A DNA stretch of 43,820 nucleotides from positions 1 through 43,820 of the forward strand of contig JASJCI010000009.1 of the NCBI GenBank assembly GCA_030066085.1, read 5' to 3'. A program made the position numbers and the translations under genes. Below the pieces are notes generated by a model. The model was not told the origin of the DNA and did not search any database. It saw nothing but the letters and a program-made list of their open reading frames with translations. Shown here piece by piece: positions 1 to 9,626 of the stretch. The stretch's first letter is position 1; every line of letters starts with the position of its first letter. Source of the stretch: Gammaproteobacteria bacterium. Lineage in GTDB: Bacteria > Pseudomonadota > Gammaproteobacteria > GCA-001735895.

Positions 1-23
1 CATGCCCCGGGTCGCTTTTTGTG

Positions 24-42
24 CGCCCGGAAATGCCGGGCG
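24..42. repeat. GC-rich inverted repeat upstream of nuo
   Basis: CGCCCGG (24-30) and CCGGGCG (36-42) can form a 7-bp stem closed by the loop AAATG. No T tract follows on either strand, so it is not a typical intrinsic terminator. The gene to the left lies outside the window. Its role is unknown. Confidence 0.4.
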
Positions 43-101
43 ACAGCAGCCGGGAAACCTTATACCCGATATCAGTTTTTGCCGACCGGCGACCAGTTTT
101 C

Positions 102-131
102 TTGACACTCGGATAGCTGCCACAATAGACT
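102..131 (+). promoter_or_regulatory. Predicted sigma70 promoter for the nuo operon
   Basis: A perfect TTGACA (102-107) is followed after 18 bases by TAGACT (126-131), a 4/6 match to the -10 consensus. Transcription would start near position 138, giving a leader of about 40 bases before nuoA. It is the best promoter-like match in the 179 bases before the operon. The -10 abuts a hairpin at 133-152, which complicates the reading. Confidence 0.55.
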
Positions 132-132
132 G

Positions 133-159
133 GCGCCCTGAGTTTCAGGCGCGGTTTTT
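133..159 (+). terminator. Terminator-like hairpin just before nuoA
   Basis: GCGCC (133-137) pairs with GGCGC (148-152), and TGA (139-141) with TCA (145-147), leaving C138 bulged and a GTT loop. GG and five T residues (155-159) follow. It could end a transcript entering from the left, or be a leader structure of the nuo mRNA. A start near 138 would lie inside the left arm, so full-length transcripts from that promoter could not form the whole stem. Confidence 0.4.
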
Positions 160-179
160 CAAGGGGATAGAGACGCTCC

Positions 180-536
180 ATGCTTGGCAATTACCTGCCG
201 ATTTTGATCTTCATGTGCCTGACGCTGATCATGGGATCGGTCTTCATCATACTGGGTAAACTGCTCGGGCCGTCACGCCCGGACGCGGAAAAGAATTCCC
301 CCTACGAATGCGGCTTCGAGGCCTTCGAGGACAGCCGCATGAAGTTCGACGTACGCTATTACCTGGTCGCGATCCTGTTCATCATTTTCGACCTTGAAAT
401 CGCGTTCCTGTTTCCGTGGGCGGTTGTGCTCGACGAGATCGGCACCTTTGGCCTGGCGGCCATGGGTATCTTCCTGTCGGTGCTCGTCGTCGGGTTTATC
501 TATGAATGGAAGAAGGGAGCGCTGGAATGGGAATAG
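180..536 (+). CDS. nuoA: NADH-quinone oxidoreductase subunit A
   Basis: Small membrane subunit of complex I, placed in the membrane arm next to NuoH, NuoJ and NuoK near the quinone site. The 118-residue product has three hydrophobic segments (about residues 5-27, 60-82 and 88-110). It carries the family signature [20 protein letters not shown] after the first helix, and the [12 protein letters not shown] stretch. The ATG at 180 follows a purine-rich stretch (AAGGGGATAGAGA, 161-173). It is first in the nuo operon and overlaps nuoB by 10 bases, so the two are probably translationally coupled. Length and order fit the family exactly. Confidence 0.97.
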   Translation: MLGNYLPILIFMCLTLIMGSVFIILGKLLGPSRPDAEKNSPYECGFEAFEDSRMKFDVRYYLVAILFIIFDLEIAFLFPWAVVLDEIGTFGLAAMGIFLSVLVVGFIYEWKKGALEWE

Positions 537-1003
537 AAGGCGTATTCGAGCAGGGATTCGTGACCACCTCGGCGGACAAACTGATCAACTGGGCGCGCAC
601 CGGATCCATGTGGCCGATGACCTTCGGCCTGGCCTGCTGCGCGGTCGAGATGATGCAGGCCGGGGCGTCGCGTTACGATCTCGATAGATTCGGCATTATT
701 TTTCGGCCGTCGCCACGCCAGTCCGACGTGATGATCGTTGCCGGTACCCTGGTCAACAAGATGGCGCCGGCACTGCGCAAGGTATATGACCAGATGGCGG
801 AGCCGCGCTGGGTGATTTCGATGGGGTCCTGCGCCAACGGCGGCGGCTATTACCACTACTCCTACTCGGTAGTGCGCGGCTGTGACCGCGTGGTGCCGGT
901 CGATGTCTACGTGCCGGGCTGCCCGCCCACCGCGGAAGCACTGCTGTACGGCATCCTGCAGTTGCAGGCCAAGATCAAACGCACCAATACGATTGCCCGC
1001 TGA
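527..1003 (+). CDS. nuoB: NADH-quinone oxidoreductase subunit B
   Basis: PSST-type subunit that holds cluster N2, the last [4Fe-4S] centre before quinone. Of 158 residues, the four expected ligands are present: the adjacent pair C37-C38 in [10 protein letters not shown]102 in GSCANGGG and C132 in PGCPPTAE. I chose the ATG at 527 ([10 protein letters not shown]) rather than the in-frame ATG at 506, because homologues begin at this level and the longer form lies deep inside nuoA. The stop TGA shares its last base with the nuoC start. Together with NuoD it forms the quinone-binding pocket. Confidence 0.97.
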   Translation: MGIEGVFEQGFVTTSADKLINWARTGSMWPMTFGLACCAVEMMQAGASRYDLDRFGIIFRPSPRQSDVMIVAGTLVNKMAPALRKVYDQMAEPRWVISMGSCANGGGYYHYSYSVVRGCDRVVPVDVYVPGCPPTAEALLYGILQLQAKIKRTNTIAR

Positions 1004-1749
1004 TGGCTGCTCAGGATTCCTCTCGGCAATTCGCGGAGACGCTGCGCGCGGCGCTGGGCGAACAGGTGGAAACGGTCATCGAAGTCCTCGGTGAAGTCAC
1101 GCTGGAGATTGCGCCGGCACAACTCGTCGAGGTCGCTACCCGGCTGCGTGACGACAGCGAATTTCGCTTTCAGCAACTGACCGACATCTGTGGCGTCGAC
1201 TATTCGCAGTATGGTCGCGACGAATGGCATACCGAGGAAGCGACCCGCACCGGCTTCAGCCGTGGCGTGTCGGAAGACGGCAGCACGGGACGCCTCAGTT
1301 TTGGCGACGATCTCGAATCGGCGGCCACGCAGGGGCGGCGTTTCGCGGTGGTGTACCACCTGCTGTCCTATGCTCACAACCGTCGCCTGCGCCTGCGGGT
1401 ATACGCCGCGGACGACGATTTCCCGGTGGTGCCCACCGTCATCGGGATCTGGAAGTCGGCGGACTGGTTCGAGCGCGAAGCCTTCGACCTGTTCGGCATC
1501 CTGTTCAGCGGCCACCCGGATCTGCGCCGTATCCTGACCGACTACGGATTTGTCGGGCACCCGTTCCGCAAGGATTTTCCGCTCGTCGGGCATGTCGAAA
1601 TGCGTTACGACCCCGAGCGCGAGCGCGTGGTCTACGAGCCCGTGAGCATCGAACCGCGGGTACTGGTGCCGCGCGTGCGCCGCGAGGACCATCGTTACGT
1701 CGTTGATGCACCCGATGCGGAACCCGAGGAGGCCGCGGAAGATGCCTGA
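1003..1749 (+). CDS. nuoC: NADH-quinone oxidoreductase subunit C
   Basis: 30-kDa-type subunit of the peripheral arm, 248 residues. The family signature runs from residue 157 to about 195, with [20 protein letters not shown] followed by the [14 protein letters not shown] stretch. Residues about 74-112 form a polar, acidic insert that looks poorly conserved. The C-terminal tail is rich in Glu, Asp and Ala. The gene is separate from nuoD, unlike the fused nuoCD of E. coli. Its ATG overlaps the nuoB stop (TGATG), and its last 8 bases overlap nuoD. Confidence 0.96.
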   Translation: MAAQDSSRQFAETLRAALGEQVETVIEVLGEVTLEIAPAQLVEVATRLRDDSEFRFQQLTDICGVDYSQYGRDEWHTEEATRTGFSRGVSEDGSTGRLSFGDDLESAATQGRRFAVVYHLLSYAHNRRLRLRVYAADDDFPVVPTVIGIWKSADWFEREAFDLFGILFSGHPDLRRILTDYGFVGHPFRKDFPLVGHVEMRYDPERERVVYEPVSIEPRVLVPRVRREDHRYVVDAPDAEPEEAAEDA

Positions 1750-2995
1750 AATTCGTAACTACACGCTGAACTTCGGCCCACAGCATCCGGCCGCGCACGG
1801 CGTGCTGCGCCTCGTGCTCGAGATGGACGGCGAGGTGATCGAACGCGCCGATCCGCATATCGGGCTGCTGCATCGTGCTACCGAGAAGCTGGCCGAGACC
1901 AAGCCTTTCAACCAGACCATCGGTTACATGGATCGCCTCGACTACGTATCGATGATGTGTAACGAGCACGGTTACGTCATGGCGATCGAAAAGCTGCTGG
2001 GCGTCGAGGTGCCGCTGCGTGCGCAGTACATTCGGGTGATGTTCGACGAGATCACGCGCATCATGAATCACCTCATGTGGATCGGGACCCACGCGCTCGA
2101 TGTTGGTGCCATGACCATGTTTCTTTACGCGTTCCGCGAGCGCGAAGACCTGATGGACATGTACGAGGCGGTGTCCGGCGCACGCATGCACGCAACCTAC
2201 TACCGTCCTGGCGGCGTCGCGCGTGACTTGCCCGATCGCATGCCGCAGCACCAGGAAAGCCGCTGGCGCAGCAAGAAGGAGGCCGACCGGCTCAACGAAA
2301 ACCGGCAGGGCAGCCTGCTCGATTTTGCCGACGACTTTACCCGTCGTTTCCCGGGCTACGTCGACGAGTACGAAACCCTGCTGACCGATAACCGCATCTG
2401 GAAGCAGCGCACCGTGGGAATCGGCGTCGTATCCGAGGAGCGTGCCTACCAGCTCGGTTTCACCGGACCCATGCTGCGCGGCTCCGGGGTTGCCTGGGAT
2501 CTGCGCAAGAAACGACCCTACGAGGTGTACGACCGGGTCGATTTCGATATCCCGATCGGCACCAGTGGTGACTGCTACGACCGTTATCTCGTGCGCATGG
2601 AGGAAATGCGCCAGTCGAACCGCATCATCCGCCAGTGCATCGACTGGTTGCGCGCCAATCCCGGCCCCGTGGTCAGCGATAACCACAAGGTGGCGCCACC
2701 GCGGCGCGAGCAGGCCAAGGCCGATATGGAGAGCCTGATTCATCACTTCAAGCTCTTCACCGAGGGGTATACCGTGCCGGCCGGCGAAGTCTACGCCGCG
2801 GTCGAGCATCCGAAAGGCGAATTCGGCGTGTATCTCGTGTCCGACGGCGCCAACAAGCCTTACCGGGTCAAGGTGCGCGCCCCCGGATTTGCGCACCTGT
2901 CGGCGATGAACGAAATGGCGCAGGGCCACATGCTGGCCGACGTGGTTGCGATCATCGGCACCCAGGACATCGTTTTCGGCGAGATCGACCGCTGA
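1742..2995 (+). CDS. nuoD: NADH-quinone oxidoreductase subunit D
   Basis: 49-kDa-type subunit, related to the large subunit of [NiFe] hydrogenases, and forming the quinone pocket with NuoB. The 417-residue product opens [20 protein letters not shown], the classic start of the family with its conserved His pair. ATG 1742 was chosen over the in-frame ATG at 1703 because it matches the family start and overlaps the end of nuoC by only 8 bases. It ends with the usual DIVFGEIDR. The TGA overlaps the nuoE ATG by one base. Confidence 0.97.
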   Translation: MPEIRNYTLNFGPQHPAAHGVLRLVLEMDGEVIERADPHIGLLHRATEKLAETKPFNQTIGYMDRLDYVSMMCNEHGYVMAIEKLLGVEVPLRAQYIRVMFDEITRIMNHLMWIGTHALDVGAMTMFLYAFREREDLMDMYEAVSGARMHATYYRPGGVARDLPDRMPQHQESRWRSKKEADRLNENRQGSLLDFADDFTRRFPGYVDEYETLLTDNRIWKQRTVGIGVVSEERAYQLGFTGPMLRGSGVAWDLRKKRPYEVYDRVDFDIPIGTSGDCYDRYLVRMEEMRQSNRIIRQCIDWLRANPGPVVSDNHKVAPPRREQAKADMESLIHHFKLFTEGYTVPAGEVYAAVEHPKGEFGVYLVSDGANKPYRVKVRAPGFAHLSAMNEMAQGHMLADVVAIIGTQDIVFGEIDR

Positions 2996-3501
2996 TGGCT
3001 GACGCAACCGAATCCGGCATCGCCCTGCTGACCGCGCACACGCGCGAGGAAATCGACGGCTGGATTGCCCGTTTCCCGCCCGAGCACAAGCGTTCGGCGG
3101 TGCTGCAGGCGCTGATCGCGGCGCAACACCAGAACCAAGGGTACCTGACTACCGACCTGATGGATGCGGTTGCCGAGTACCTCGAACTGCCGCCGATCCA
3201 GGTCTACGAGGTCGCGACTTTTTACTCGATGTTCGAGACCCGGCCGGTGGCCCGGCACAATGTCGCGATCTGCACCAATATCTCCTGCATGCTGATGGGG
3301 TCGGATACGATCGTCGAGCACGTCGAGAAAAAGCTCGGCATCAAGATCGGCGAGAGTACCGAGGACGGCCGCATTTACCTCAAGTGCGAGGAAGAGTGCC
3401 TCGCGGCCTGCGCGGGTGGACCGATGATGCAGGTCGATCACGTTTATCACACCGAGTTGACCCCGGAAAAGGTCGACCAAATTCTGGACGCACTGGATTA
3501 G
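2995..3501 (+). CDS. nuoE: NADH-quinone oxidoreductase subunit E
   Basis: 24-kDa-type subunit with a thioredoxin-like [2Fe-2S] domain, binding cluster N1a beside the FMN of NuoF. In 168 residues the four ligands are C93 and C98 (CTNISC), C135 and C139 (CLAAC). C131 is an additional nearby cysteine. The N-terminal helical half contains the conserved [16 protein letters not shown] region and the [11 protein letters not shown] motif. It overlaps nuoD by one base and is separated from nuoF by two bases. Confidence 0.96.
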   Translation: MADATESGIALLTAHTREEIDGWIARFPPEHKRSAVLQALIAAQHQNQGYLTTDLMDAVAEYLELPPIQVYEVATFYSMFETRPVARHNVAICTNISCMLMGSDTIVEHVEKKLGIKIGESTEDGRIYLKCEEECLAACAGGPMMQVDHVYHTELTPEKVDQILDALD

Positions 3502-3503
3502 GC

Positions 3504-4784
3504 ATGGCGAACGAAGTCTGTTACGCAACCAAGCAATTCGACGAGCCCTGGACGCTCGAATCATACCTCGAGATTGGTGGCTACGAGGCCCTGAAGAAGG
3601 TTTACGGCGGTGGCATGACGCCCGAGGAAGTTATCGAGGAGGTCAAGGCCTCGGGACTGCGTGGCCGCGGCGGTGCGGGTTTCCCGACCGGTCTGAAGTG
3701 GAGCTTCATGCCGCGCAACGCGCCCGGCCAGAAGTACATCGTGTGCAACTCGGACGAATCCGAGCCCGGTACCTGCAAGGATCGCGACATCCTGCGTTTC
3801 AATCCGCACGCGCTGGTGGAGGGTATGGCTATCTGCGGTTACGCGATCGGTGCAACCGTCGGTTACAACTACATGCGCGGCGAGTTCATGGACGAGGTGT
3901 TTCAGCGTTTCGAAAACGCGGTACGCGAAGCCTACGAACTGGGGTACCTCGGCAAGAACATTCTCGGCAGCGGCGTCGACTTCGATCTCTATCCCACGCT
4001 TGGCGCGGGCGCCTACATCTGCGGCGAAGAGACCGCGCTGCTGGAATCACTCGAGGGCAAGAAGGGCCAGCCCCGCTACAAGCCGCCGTTTCCGGCCAAC
4101 TTCGGTCTATACGGCAAACCGACTACGATCAACAATACCGAGTCACTGGCCTCCACCCCGTCCATCATCCGCAACGGCGCGCAGTGGTTCGCCGATCTCG
4201 GCATTCCCAACAACGGCGGCGTCAAGTGCTTCTCGGTGTCGGGTCACCTGAATCGTCCGGGCAACTTCGAGATCTCGCTCGGCACGCCGTTCAGCGAGCT
4301 GCTGGAAATGGCGGGCGGAGTCAGGGACGGTCACCAGCTCAAGGCCGTGATTCCGGGAGGTTCGTCGGTACCGGTGTTGCCCGGTGAAATCATGATGCAG
4401 TGCACGATGGATTACGATTCGATTGCCAAGGCCGGCTCCATGCTCGGTTCCGGCGCGGTCATCGTCATGGACGAAACCACCGACATGGTGCGCGCGCTGC
4501 AGCGTATCTCGCGTTTTTATTTTTCCGAATCCTGCGGGCAGTGCACCCCCTGTCGCGAGGGTACGGGCTGGCTTTATCGCATGCTGACCCGCATCGTCGA
4601 AGGCAAGGGCCGGCCCGAGGATATCGAGCAACTCGAAGAGGTGTCGCACAAGATCGAGGGGCGAACGATTTGCGCGCTTGGCGATGCCGCCGCCATGCCG
4701 GTATGGAGTTTTATCAAACATTTCCGCCACGAGTTCGAGTATTACGTCGAACACAAGCGCTCGCTGGTCGAGAACGCAGCCTGA
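3504..4784 (+). CDS. nuoF: NADH-quinone oxidoreductase subunit F
   Basis: 51-kDa-type catalytic subunit: it oxidises NADH, takes the electrons on FMN and passes them to cluster N3. The 426-residue protein has the glycine-rich nucleotide/FMN motif [16 protein letters not shown] (51-66) and the [12 protein letters not shown] segment (83-94). A [4Fe-4S] site is formed by C344, C347, C350 ([12 protein letters not shown]) and C390 ([12 protein letters not shown]). The start at 3504 is two bases after the nuoE stop; the frame is open further upstream but only inside nuoE. Soluble, at the tip of the peripheral arm. Confidence 0.97.
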   Translation: MANEVCYATKQFDEPWTLESYLEIGGYEALKKVYGGGMTPEEVIEEVKASGLRGRGGAGFPTGLKWSFMPRNAPGQKYIVCNSDESEPGTCKDRDILRFNPHALVEGMAICGYAIGATVGYNYMRGEFMDEVFQRFENAVREAYELGYLGKNILGSGVDFDLYPTLGAGAYICGEETALLESLEGKKGQPRYKPPFPANFGLYGKPTTINNTESLASTPSIIRNGAQWFADLGIPNNGGVKCFSVSGHLNRPGNFEISLGTPFSELLEMAGGVRDGHQLKAVIPGGSSVPVLPGEIMMQCTMDYDSIAKAGSMLGSGAVIVMDETTDMVRALQRISRFYFSESCGQCTPCREGTGWLYRMLTRIVEGKGRPEDIEQLEEVSHKIEGRTICALGDAAAMPVWSFIKHFRHEFEYYVEHKRSLVENAA

Positions 4785-4794
4785 CGGAATCGAT

Positions 4795-7161
4795 ATGAGC
4801 GACAACATCACCATCACCATCAACGGCCGGGAAATCGAAACCCAGCCAGGCAAGCTGCTGATCGACGTTGCCGACGAAAACGACATCGTGATCCCGCGCT
4901 TCTGTTACCACAAGCGCCTGTCGGTGGCGGCCAACTGCCGCATGTGCCTGGTCGAGATCGAGCGCGCGCCGAAGCCCATGCCGGCCTGTGCGACCCAGTG
5001 CATGGACGGCATGGTGGTACAGACCCGCTCGCCGAATGCCATAGCGGCACAGAAAGCCACCATGGAATTCCTGCTGATCAACCATCCGCTGGACTGCCCG
5101 ATCTGCGACCAGGGCGGTGAATGTGAACTGCAGGACGTGGCGATGGGCTTCGGCGAGGGTATTTCGAAGTACACCGAGTCCAAGCGCGTGGTCATGGACA
5201 AGAACATCGGCCCGCTGATTGCGACCGATTTCACGCGCTGCATCCACTGTACCCGCTGCGTACGTTTCGGTGACGAAATCGCCGGCATGCCGGAGCTCGG
5301 CGCGACCGGCCGCGGCGAACACATGGAAATCGGCACTTACATCGAGAAATCGATCATTTCCGAGCTTTCCGGCAATGTAATCGACGTCTGCCCGGTCGGC
5401 GCGCTGACTGCCAGGCCGTCGCGATACACCGCGCGGCCCTGGGAAATGACCCAGCACTCGGCGATTTCACCGCACGATTGCGTCGGTTCCAACCTGTTCG
5501 TGCACGCCCGCGGCAATGAAGTCATGCGCATCGTGCCGCGCGAGAACGATGCGATCAATGAATCGTGGATCTCTGATCGCGATCGTTTCAGCTACCCCGC
5601 GCTCAAGTCGGAGCGGCGTATCCTGCAGCCGATGCTGCGCGAGCAGGGAGAACTGCGAGCGGTAGACTGGGAAACCGCGCTCAACGCGGCCGCCACGCGG
5701 CTGGCGGAGGCGGCTGGCAGCCTGGCCGCGCTGGTCAGTCCGCAGGCAAGCCTGGAAGAACAGTTCCTGGCGCAGAAACTCCTGCGAGCGCTCGGCTCGA
5801 ACAACATCGATCACCGGCTGCAGCAGGTCGATTTCTCGAGCCAGGACAAGGAACCGGTAATGCCGTGGCTGGGGCGTTCGCTGGCGTCGCTGGAGCATCT
5901 CGATGCGGCCCTCATCGTTGGCGGCAACCTGCGCTTCGAGCAGCCCCTGCTGTCACATCGGCTGCGCAAGGCGGCGCTGCACAACAGTGCGCGCATCTCG
6001 TCGATCGGACATCTGCGCGGACAATACAATTTCCCGCTGCAGCATGACCTGGCCGGATCGGCGGCAGGTCTCGTAGCGCATCTCGCGGCGGTTGCCGCGG
6101 CGCTGGTCGAGTCGGGCGAGGCGGCCTTGAATCAAGGTCTGGCCGCGGTCGTTGCCGGTGCCAGCGTCGAAACATCGCATCGCGCGATCGCCGATGCATT
6201 GAAGACGGCCGAACAAACCGCGCTGATCGTCGGCATCCAGGCTTTGGCCAGTCCCCACTGGGCACTGATCAGGGAGCTTTGCGAGGCTATCACCGAGCGC
6301 ACCGATGCTACCCTCGGCTACCTCTCGATATCGGCCAACAGCGCAGGCGCCTGCCTCGCCGGGGCAACGCCGCATCGTGGTCCGGCCGCTATCGCGCTGG
6401 ATTCGCCGGGAGAAGACGCTGCGCGGATCCTGGCGGGCAAACACAAGCTGTTGCTGAGCTTCGGGCTCGATCCGATGCTGGATACCCCGGCCGTACAGCC
6501 GCTATCCGACAACAACGAGTCGGTCATCGCGGTCAGCAGCTTCGACAACGATTTTATCCAGCAGCAGGCCGAGATCGTGTTGCCGCTGGCGGCGGTGTTC
6601 GAGACCTCGGGTACTTTCGTCAACGTCGAGGGCCTGTGGCAGAGTTTTCGCGGCTGTGTCGCTGCGCGCGGCGAAAGCCGGCCCGGCTGGAAGATACTCA
6701 CCGCACTTGGCCGGGCACTGTCGCTCGACGGCTTCGACTACGCGGATTCCGCGGCGGTCCGGGCCGAGGTCCGCGAGCTTTGCAGCGAAGTCAGCCTGAG
6801 TAACCTCTGCGGGGTCGAGGCAGGCGCCCGCACGCTGCCCGAGGAACCGGGCGGAGTGCAGAAGATCGGCCTTACTCCCATTTATGCCTGCGACGAAATG
6901 GCGCGCCTGTCGAAACCGCTGCAGGCGACGCCGCTAATGCGCACGATGGGTTCGGTTGCGATAAACGGCGAACAGGCACAACAGAGCAAGCTGCACAAAG
7001 CCGAACAGGTGCAGGTCAAGCAGGGCAAGGGCACGGGTGTGCTGCCGCTGCTGATCGATGACAGTGTTCCCCCGGGTTGCGCCTGTGTACCGATGGGGCT
7101 CGATTCGGTACGCCACCTGTCCGCGCCCTTCGGCAAGGTCTCACTGGAGAAGGTTTCGTGA
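4795..7161 (+). CDS. nuoG: NADH-quinone oxidoreductase subunit G
   Basis: 75-kDa-type iron-sulfur subunit, 788 residues, carrying electrons from NuoF toward NuoI. The N-terminal [2Fe-2S] ferredoxin domain shows [15 protein letters not shown]. The His-Cys [4Fe-4S] motif is [19 protein letters not shown] further 4Fe-4S site is [13 protein letters not shown] plus CPVGAL. The rest is a molybdopterin-oxidoreductase-like domain without a cofactor role, and its last third is less conserved. ATG 4795 gives the usual N-terminus; upstream in-frame codons lie in nuoF. Its TGA overlaps the nuoH GTG. Confidence 0.96.
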   Translation: MSDNITITINGREIETQPGKLLIDVADENDIVIPRFCYHKRLSVAANCRMCLVEIERAPKPMPACATQCMDGMVVQTRSPNAIAAQKATMEFLLINHPLDCPICDQGGECELQDVAMGFGEGISKYTESKRVVMDKNIGPLIATDFTRCIHCTRCVRFGDEIAGMPELGATGRGEHMEIGTYIEKSIISELSGNVIDVCPVGALTARPSRYTARPWEMTQHSAISPHDCVGSNLFVHARGNEVMRIVPRENDAINESWISDRDRFSYPALKSERRILQPMLREQGELRAVDWETALNAAATRLAEAAGSLAALVSPQASLEEQFLAQKLLRALGSNNIDHRLQQVDFSSQDKEPVMPWLGRSLASLEHLDAALIVGGNLRFEQPLLSHRLRKAALHNSARISSIGHLRGQYNFPLQHDLAGSAAGLVAHLAAVAAALVESGEAALNQGLAAVVAGASVETSHRAIADALKTAEQTALIVGIQALASPHWALIRELCEAITERTDATLGYLSISANSAGACLAGATPHRGPAAIALDSPGEDAARILAGKHKLLLSFGLDPMLDTPAVQPLSDNNESVIAVSSFDNDFIQQQAEIVLPLAAVFETSGTFVNVEGLWQSFRGCVAARGESRPGWKILTALGRALSLDGFDYADSAAVRAEVRELCSEVSLSNLCGVEAGARTLPEEPGGVQKIGLTPIYACDEMARLSKPLQATPLMRTMGSVAINGEQAQQSKLHKAEQVQVKQGKGTGVLPLLIDDSVPPGCACVPMGLDSVRHLSAPFGKVSLEKVS

Positions 7162-8189
7162 CGGATTTCTTCCTCCCGCTGTGGAACTGGCTGCACGAGT
7201 ACGTGCAGTACACGCTGGCCAGCGGGGCCAAGGCACTGGCGATACTGCTACCGCTGTTCATCGTCGTGGCTTACTACACGCTTGCCGAACGCAAGGTCAT
7301 TGGCTACATGCAGATGCGCAAGGGACCCAACCGGGTTGGACCCAGGGGGCTGTTCCAGCCATTCGCTGACATGTTCAAGCTGATGGTCAAGGAAATCATC
7401 GTTCCGACCAACGCCAACCGCTACCTGTTTATCATCGCGCCGGTGCTGACATTCGCGCCGGCGATGGCGGCCTGGGCGGTGGTGCCGTTCGACGCCGACC
7501 TGGTGTTTGCCGATATCAATGCCGGCTTGCTGTACATACTCGCGATGACCTCACTCGGCGTCTACGGGGTCATCATCGCCGGCTGGGCGTCGAATTCGAA
7601 GTACGCGCTGCTCGGCGCGATGCGTTCCGCGGCACAGATCGTCGCCTACGAGATCGCCATGGGATTCGCGCTGGTGGGCGTTCTCATGCTCGGCGGATCG
7701 CTGAACCTCGGTGCTATCGTCAACGCGCAGGCCGGCGGCTGGAGCGAATGGTTTGTCATCCCGCTACTGCCGCTGTTTTTTGTCTACCTGATCTCGGGCG
7801 TGGCCGAAACCAACCGTGCGCCCTTCGACGTGGCCGAGGGCGAGTCGGAGATCGTGGCCGGTTTTCACGTCGAGTATTCCGGCATGGCCTTCGCGGTATT
7901 CTTCCTCGCCGAATACGCCAACATGATCCTGATATCGATGCTGTGTGCGCTGATGTTCCTCGGTGGCTGGCTGAGTCCCGTGCCGGATCTCATCGGCGAT
8001 GGCATCGGCTGGCTGTTCCTGAAGACCGCGCTGTTCATGTGGCTCTACCTGCATTTCCGCGCCACCTTTCCGCGCTACCGCTACGATCAGATCATGCGCC
8101 TGGGCTGGAAAGTGTTGCTGCCCGTAACCATCGTCTGGCTGTTCGTCGAGGGAATCGCGATCTATTTCGAGGTGCCGCTGTTCGTATAA
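7158..8189 (+). CDS. nuoH: NADH-quinone oxidoreductase subunit H
   Basis: ND1-type membrane subunit that joins the membrane arm to the peripheral arm and forms the quinone entry channel. The 343-residue product has about eight hydrophobic helices, the [19 protein letters not shown] loop, and the acidic loop [20 protein letters not shown]. The start is a GTG at 7158, sharing GTGA with the nuoG stop. It is preceded by GGAGAAGG (7146-7153) at a good distance, whereas the frame upstream lies inside nuoG and has no family match. Confidence 0.95.
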   Translation: MTDFFLPLWNWLHEYVQYTLASGAKALAILLPLFIVVAYYTLAERKVIGYMQMRKGPNRVGPRGLFQPFADMFKLMVKEIIVPTNANRYLFIIAPVLTFAPAMAAWAVVPFDADLVFADINAGLLYILAMTSLGVYGVIIAGWASNSKYALLGAMRSAAQIVAYEIAMGFALVGVLMLGGSLNLGAIVNAQAGGWSEWFVIPLLPLFFVYLISGVAETNRAPFDVAEGESEIVAGFHVEYSGMAFAVFFLAEYANMILISMLCALMFLGGWLSPVPDLIGDGIGWLFLKTALFMWLYLHFRATFPRYRYDQIMRLGWKVLLPVTIVWLFVEGIAIYFEVPLFV

Positions 8190-8193
8190 GACC

Positions 8194-8685
8194 ATGTTTG
8201 CCAAGATTCATTATTACCTGAAGAGTTTCCTTTTCCTCGAACTGCTCAAGGGCCTCGGTGTCACCGGGCGCTACTTCTTTCGCAAGAAGGTTACCGTGCA
8301 GTACCCCGAGCAGAAGACCCCGATCAGCCCGCGCTTCCGCGGCCTGCACGCGCTCAGGCGTTATGCCAACGGCGAAGAGCGCTGTATTGCCTGCAAGCTG
8401 TGCGAAGCGGTGTGCCCGGCACTGGCGATTACGATCGAGTCGGAGCAGCGCGAAGACGGCACGCGGCGCACGACACGCTACGACATCGACCTGTTCAAGT
8501 GCATCTACTGCGGTTTCTGCGAGGAAGCCTGCCCGGTCGACTCGATCGTCGAAACCAATATTTTCGAGTACCACTTCGAAAATCGCGGTGAAAACATCAT
8601 GACCAAGGAAAAACTGCTCGAAATCGGCGACAAGTACGAGGCGCAGCTGGCCGCCGACCGTGCCGCGGACGCGCCTTATCGCTAG
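8194..8685 (+). CDS. nuoI: NADH-quinone oxidoreductase subunit I
   Basis: TYKY-type ferredoxin subunit with clusters N6a and N6b, 163 residues. Two C-x2-C-x2-C-x3-C-P motifs are intact: C64, C67, C70, C74 ([12 protein letters not shown]) and C103, C106, C109, C113 ([12 protein letters not shown]). The N-terminal amphipathic stretch (residues 1-30) is expected to rest on the membrane surface. It lies four bases after nuoH. Length and motif spacing are normal for the family. Confidence 0.97.
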   Translation: MFAKIHYYLKSFLFLELLKGLGVTGRYFFRKKVTVQYPEQKTPISPRFRGLHALRRYANGEERCIACKLCEAVCPALAITIESEQREDGTRRTTRYDIDLFKCIYCGFCEEACPVDSIVETNIFEYHFENRGENIMTKEKLLEIGDKYEAQLAADRAADAPYR

Positions 8686-8693
8686 GAAAAAAC

Positions 8694-9293
8694 ATGGTTG
8701 AGTCGATCATCTTTTACGTCTTCGCGATCTCGACCGTGACCACGGCGACCGCGGTCGTGACGGTGCGAAATCCCGTGCATGCGGCGCTGTTCCTGGTGCT
8801 GACATTTTTCACCAGCGCGATTATCTGGATGACGCTCGAGGCCGAGTTCCTTGCGATTACGCTGGTGCTGGTTTACGTCGGTGCAGTCATGGTGCTGTTC
8901 GTATTCGTCGTCATGATGCTCGATATCAACATTGCCCTCCTGCGCGAGGGTTTCGTGCGCTACCTGCCGCTGGGCCTGCTGGTCGCTCTGGTCATGCTCG
9001 GCCTGATGGTCAGCGTCGTTACCAGCGATATCTTCGTGCTCGATGCGGCTTCCGAACCGGTGCCGAAACCGGCCGACTACAGCAACACCGAGGCGCTTGG
9101 GCGCGTGCTCTATACCGAGCACGTGTTCGCCTTCGAGGTGGCCGCGGTAATCCTGCTGGTGGCTATCATCGCCGCCATCGCGCTGACCATGCGCAAGCGA
9201 CCGCAGACCAAGTACCAGGACCCCGCGTCGCAGATTCGCGTGCGCAAGGCCGATCGTCTGCGTATCGTCAAGATGCCGGCCGGGGAGGACTGA
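8694..9293 (+). CDS. nuoJ: NADH-quinone oxidoreductase subunit J
   Basis: ND6-type membrane subunit, 199 residues, five predicted helices. The conserved third-helix region [20 protein letters not shown], which in the family contains the pi-bulge linked to redox-driven conformational change, is present near residues 58-77. The C-terminal tail after the last helix is basic ([20 protein letters not shown]). It is preceded by an AGGAAAAA stretch (8685-8692), a fair ribosome site for the ATG at 8694. nuoK follows after two bases. Confidence 0.96.
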   Translation: MVESIIFYVFAISTVTTATAVVTVRNPVHAALFLVLTFFTSAIIWMTLEAEFLAITLVLVYVGAVMVLFVFVVMMLDINIALLREGFVRYLPLGLLVALVMLGLMVSVVTSDIFVLDAASEPVPKPADYSNTEALGRVLYTEHVFAFEVAAVILLVAIIAAIALTMRKRPQTKYQDPASQIRVRKADRLRIVKMPAGED

Positions 9294-9295
9294 CG

Positions 9296-9604
9296 ATGAC
9301 GGTTGGTCTCAGCCACTACCTGATACTCGCCGCGGTGCTGTTCAGCATTTCTATTGCCGGTATCGTCATCAACCGCAAGAACATCATCATCCTGCTGATG
9401 TCGATCGAACTCATGCTGCTGGCGGTGAACATTAATTTCATCGCCTTTTCGCATTACCTCGACGACCTCGCCGGGCAGGTCTTCGTGTTTTTTATCCTGA
9501 CGGTTGCCGCGGCCGAGGCCGCCATTGGCCTCGCCATCCTGGTGGTGCTGTTCCGCAACCGGCGATCGATCAACGTCGAGGATATCAAGGAGCTGAAATG
9601 GTAA
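9296..9604 (+). CDS. nuoK: NADH-quinone oxidoreductase subunit K
   Basis: ND4L-type membrane subunit, 102 residues, three helices. The two membrane glutamates needed for proton transfer in this family are present as E38 ([13 protein letters not shown]) and E74 ([13 protein letters not shown]). The start sits two bases after the nuoJ stop. Length matches the usual 100-102 residues. It bridges NuoJ/NuoA and the antiporter-like subunit NuoN. Confidence 0.97.
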   Translation: MTVGLSHYLILAAVLFSISIAGIVINRKNIIILLMSIELMLLAVNINFIAFSHYLDDLAGQVFVFFILTVAAAEAAIGLAILVVLFRNRRSINVEDIKELKW

Positions 9605-9626
9605 GCGCTGACCCGGTGAGCCTGAC

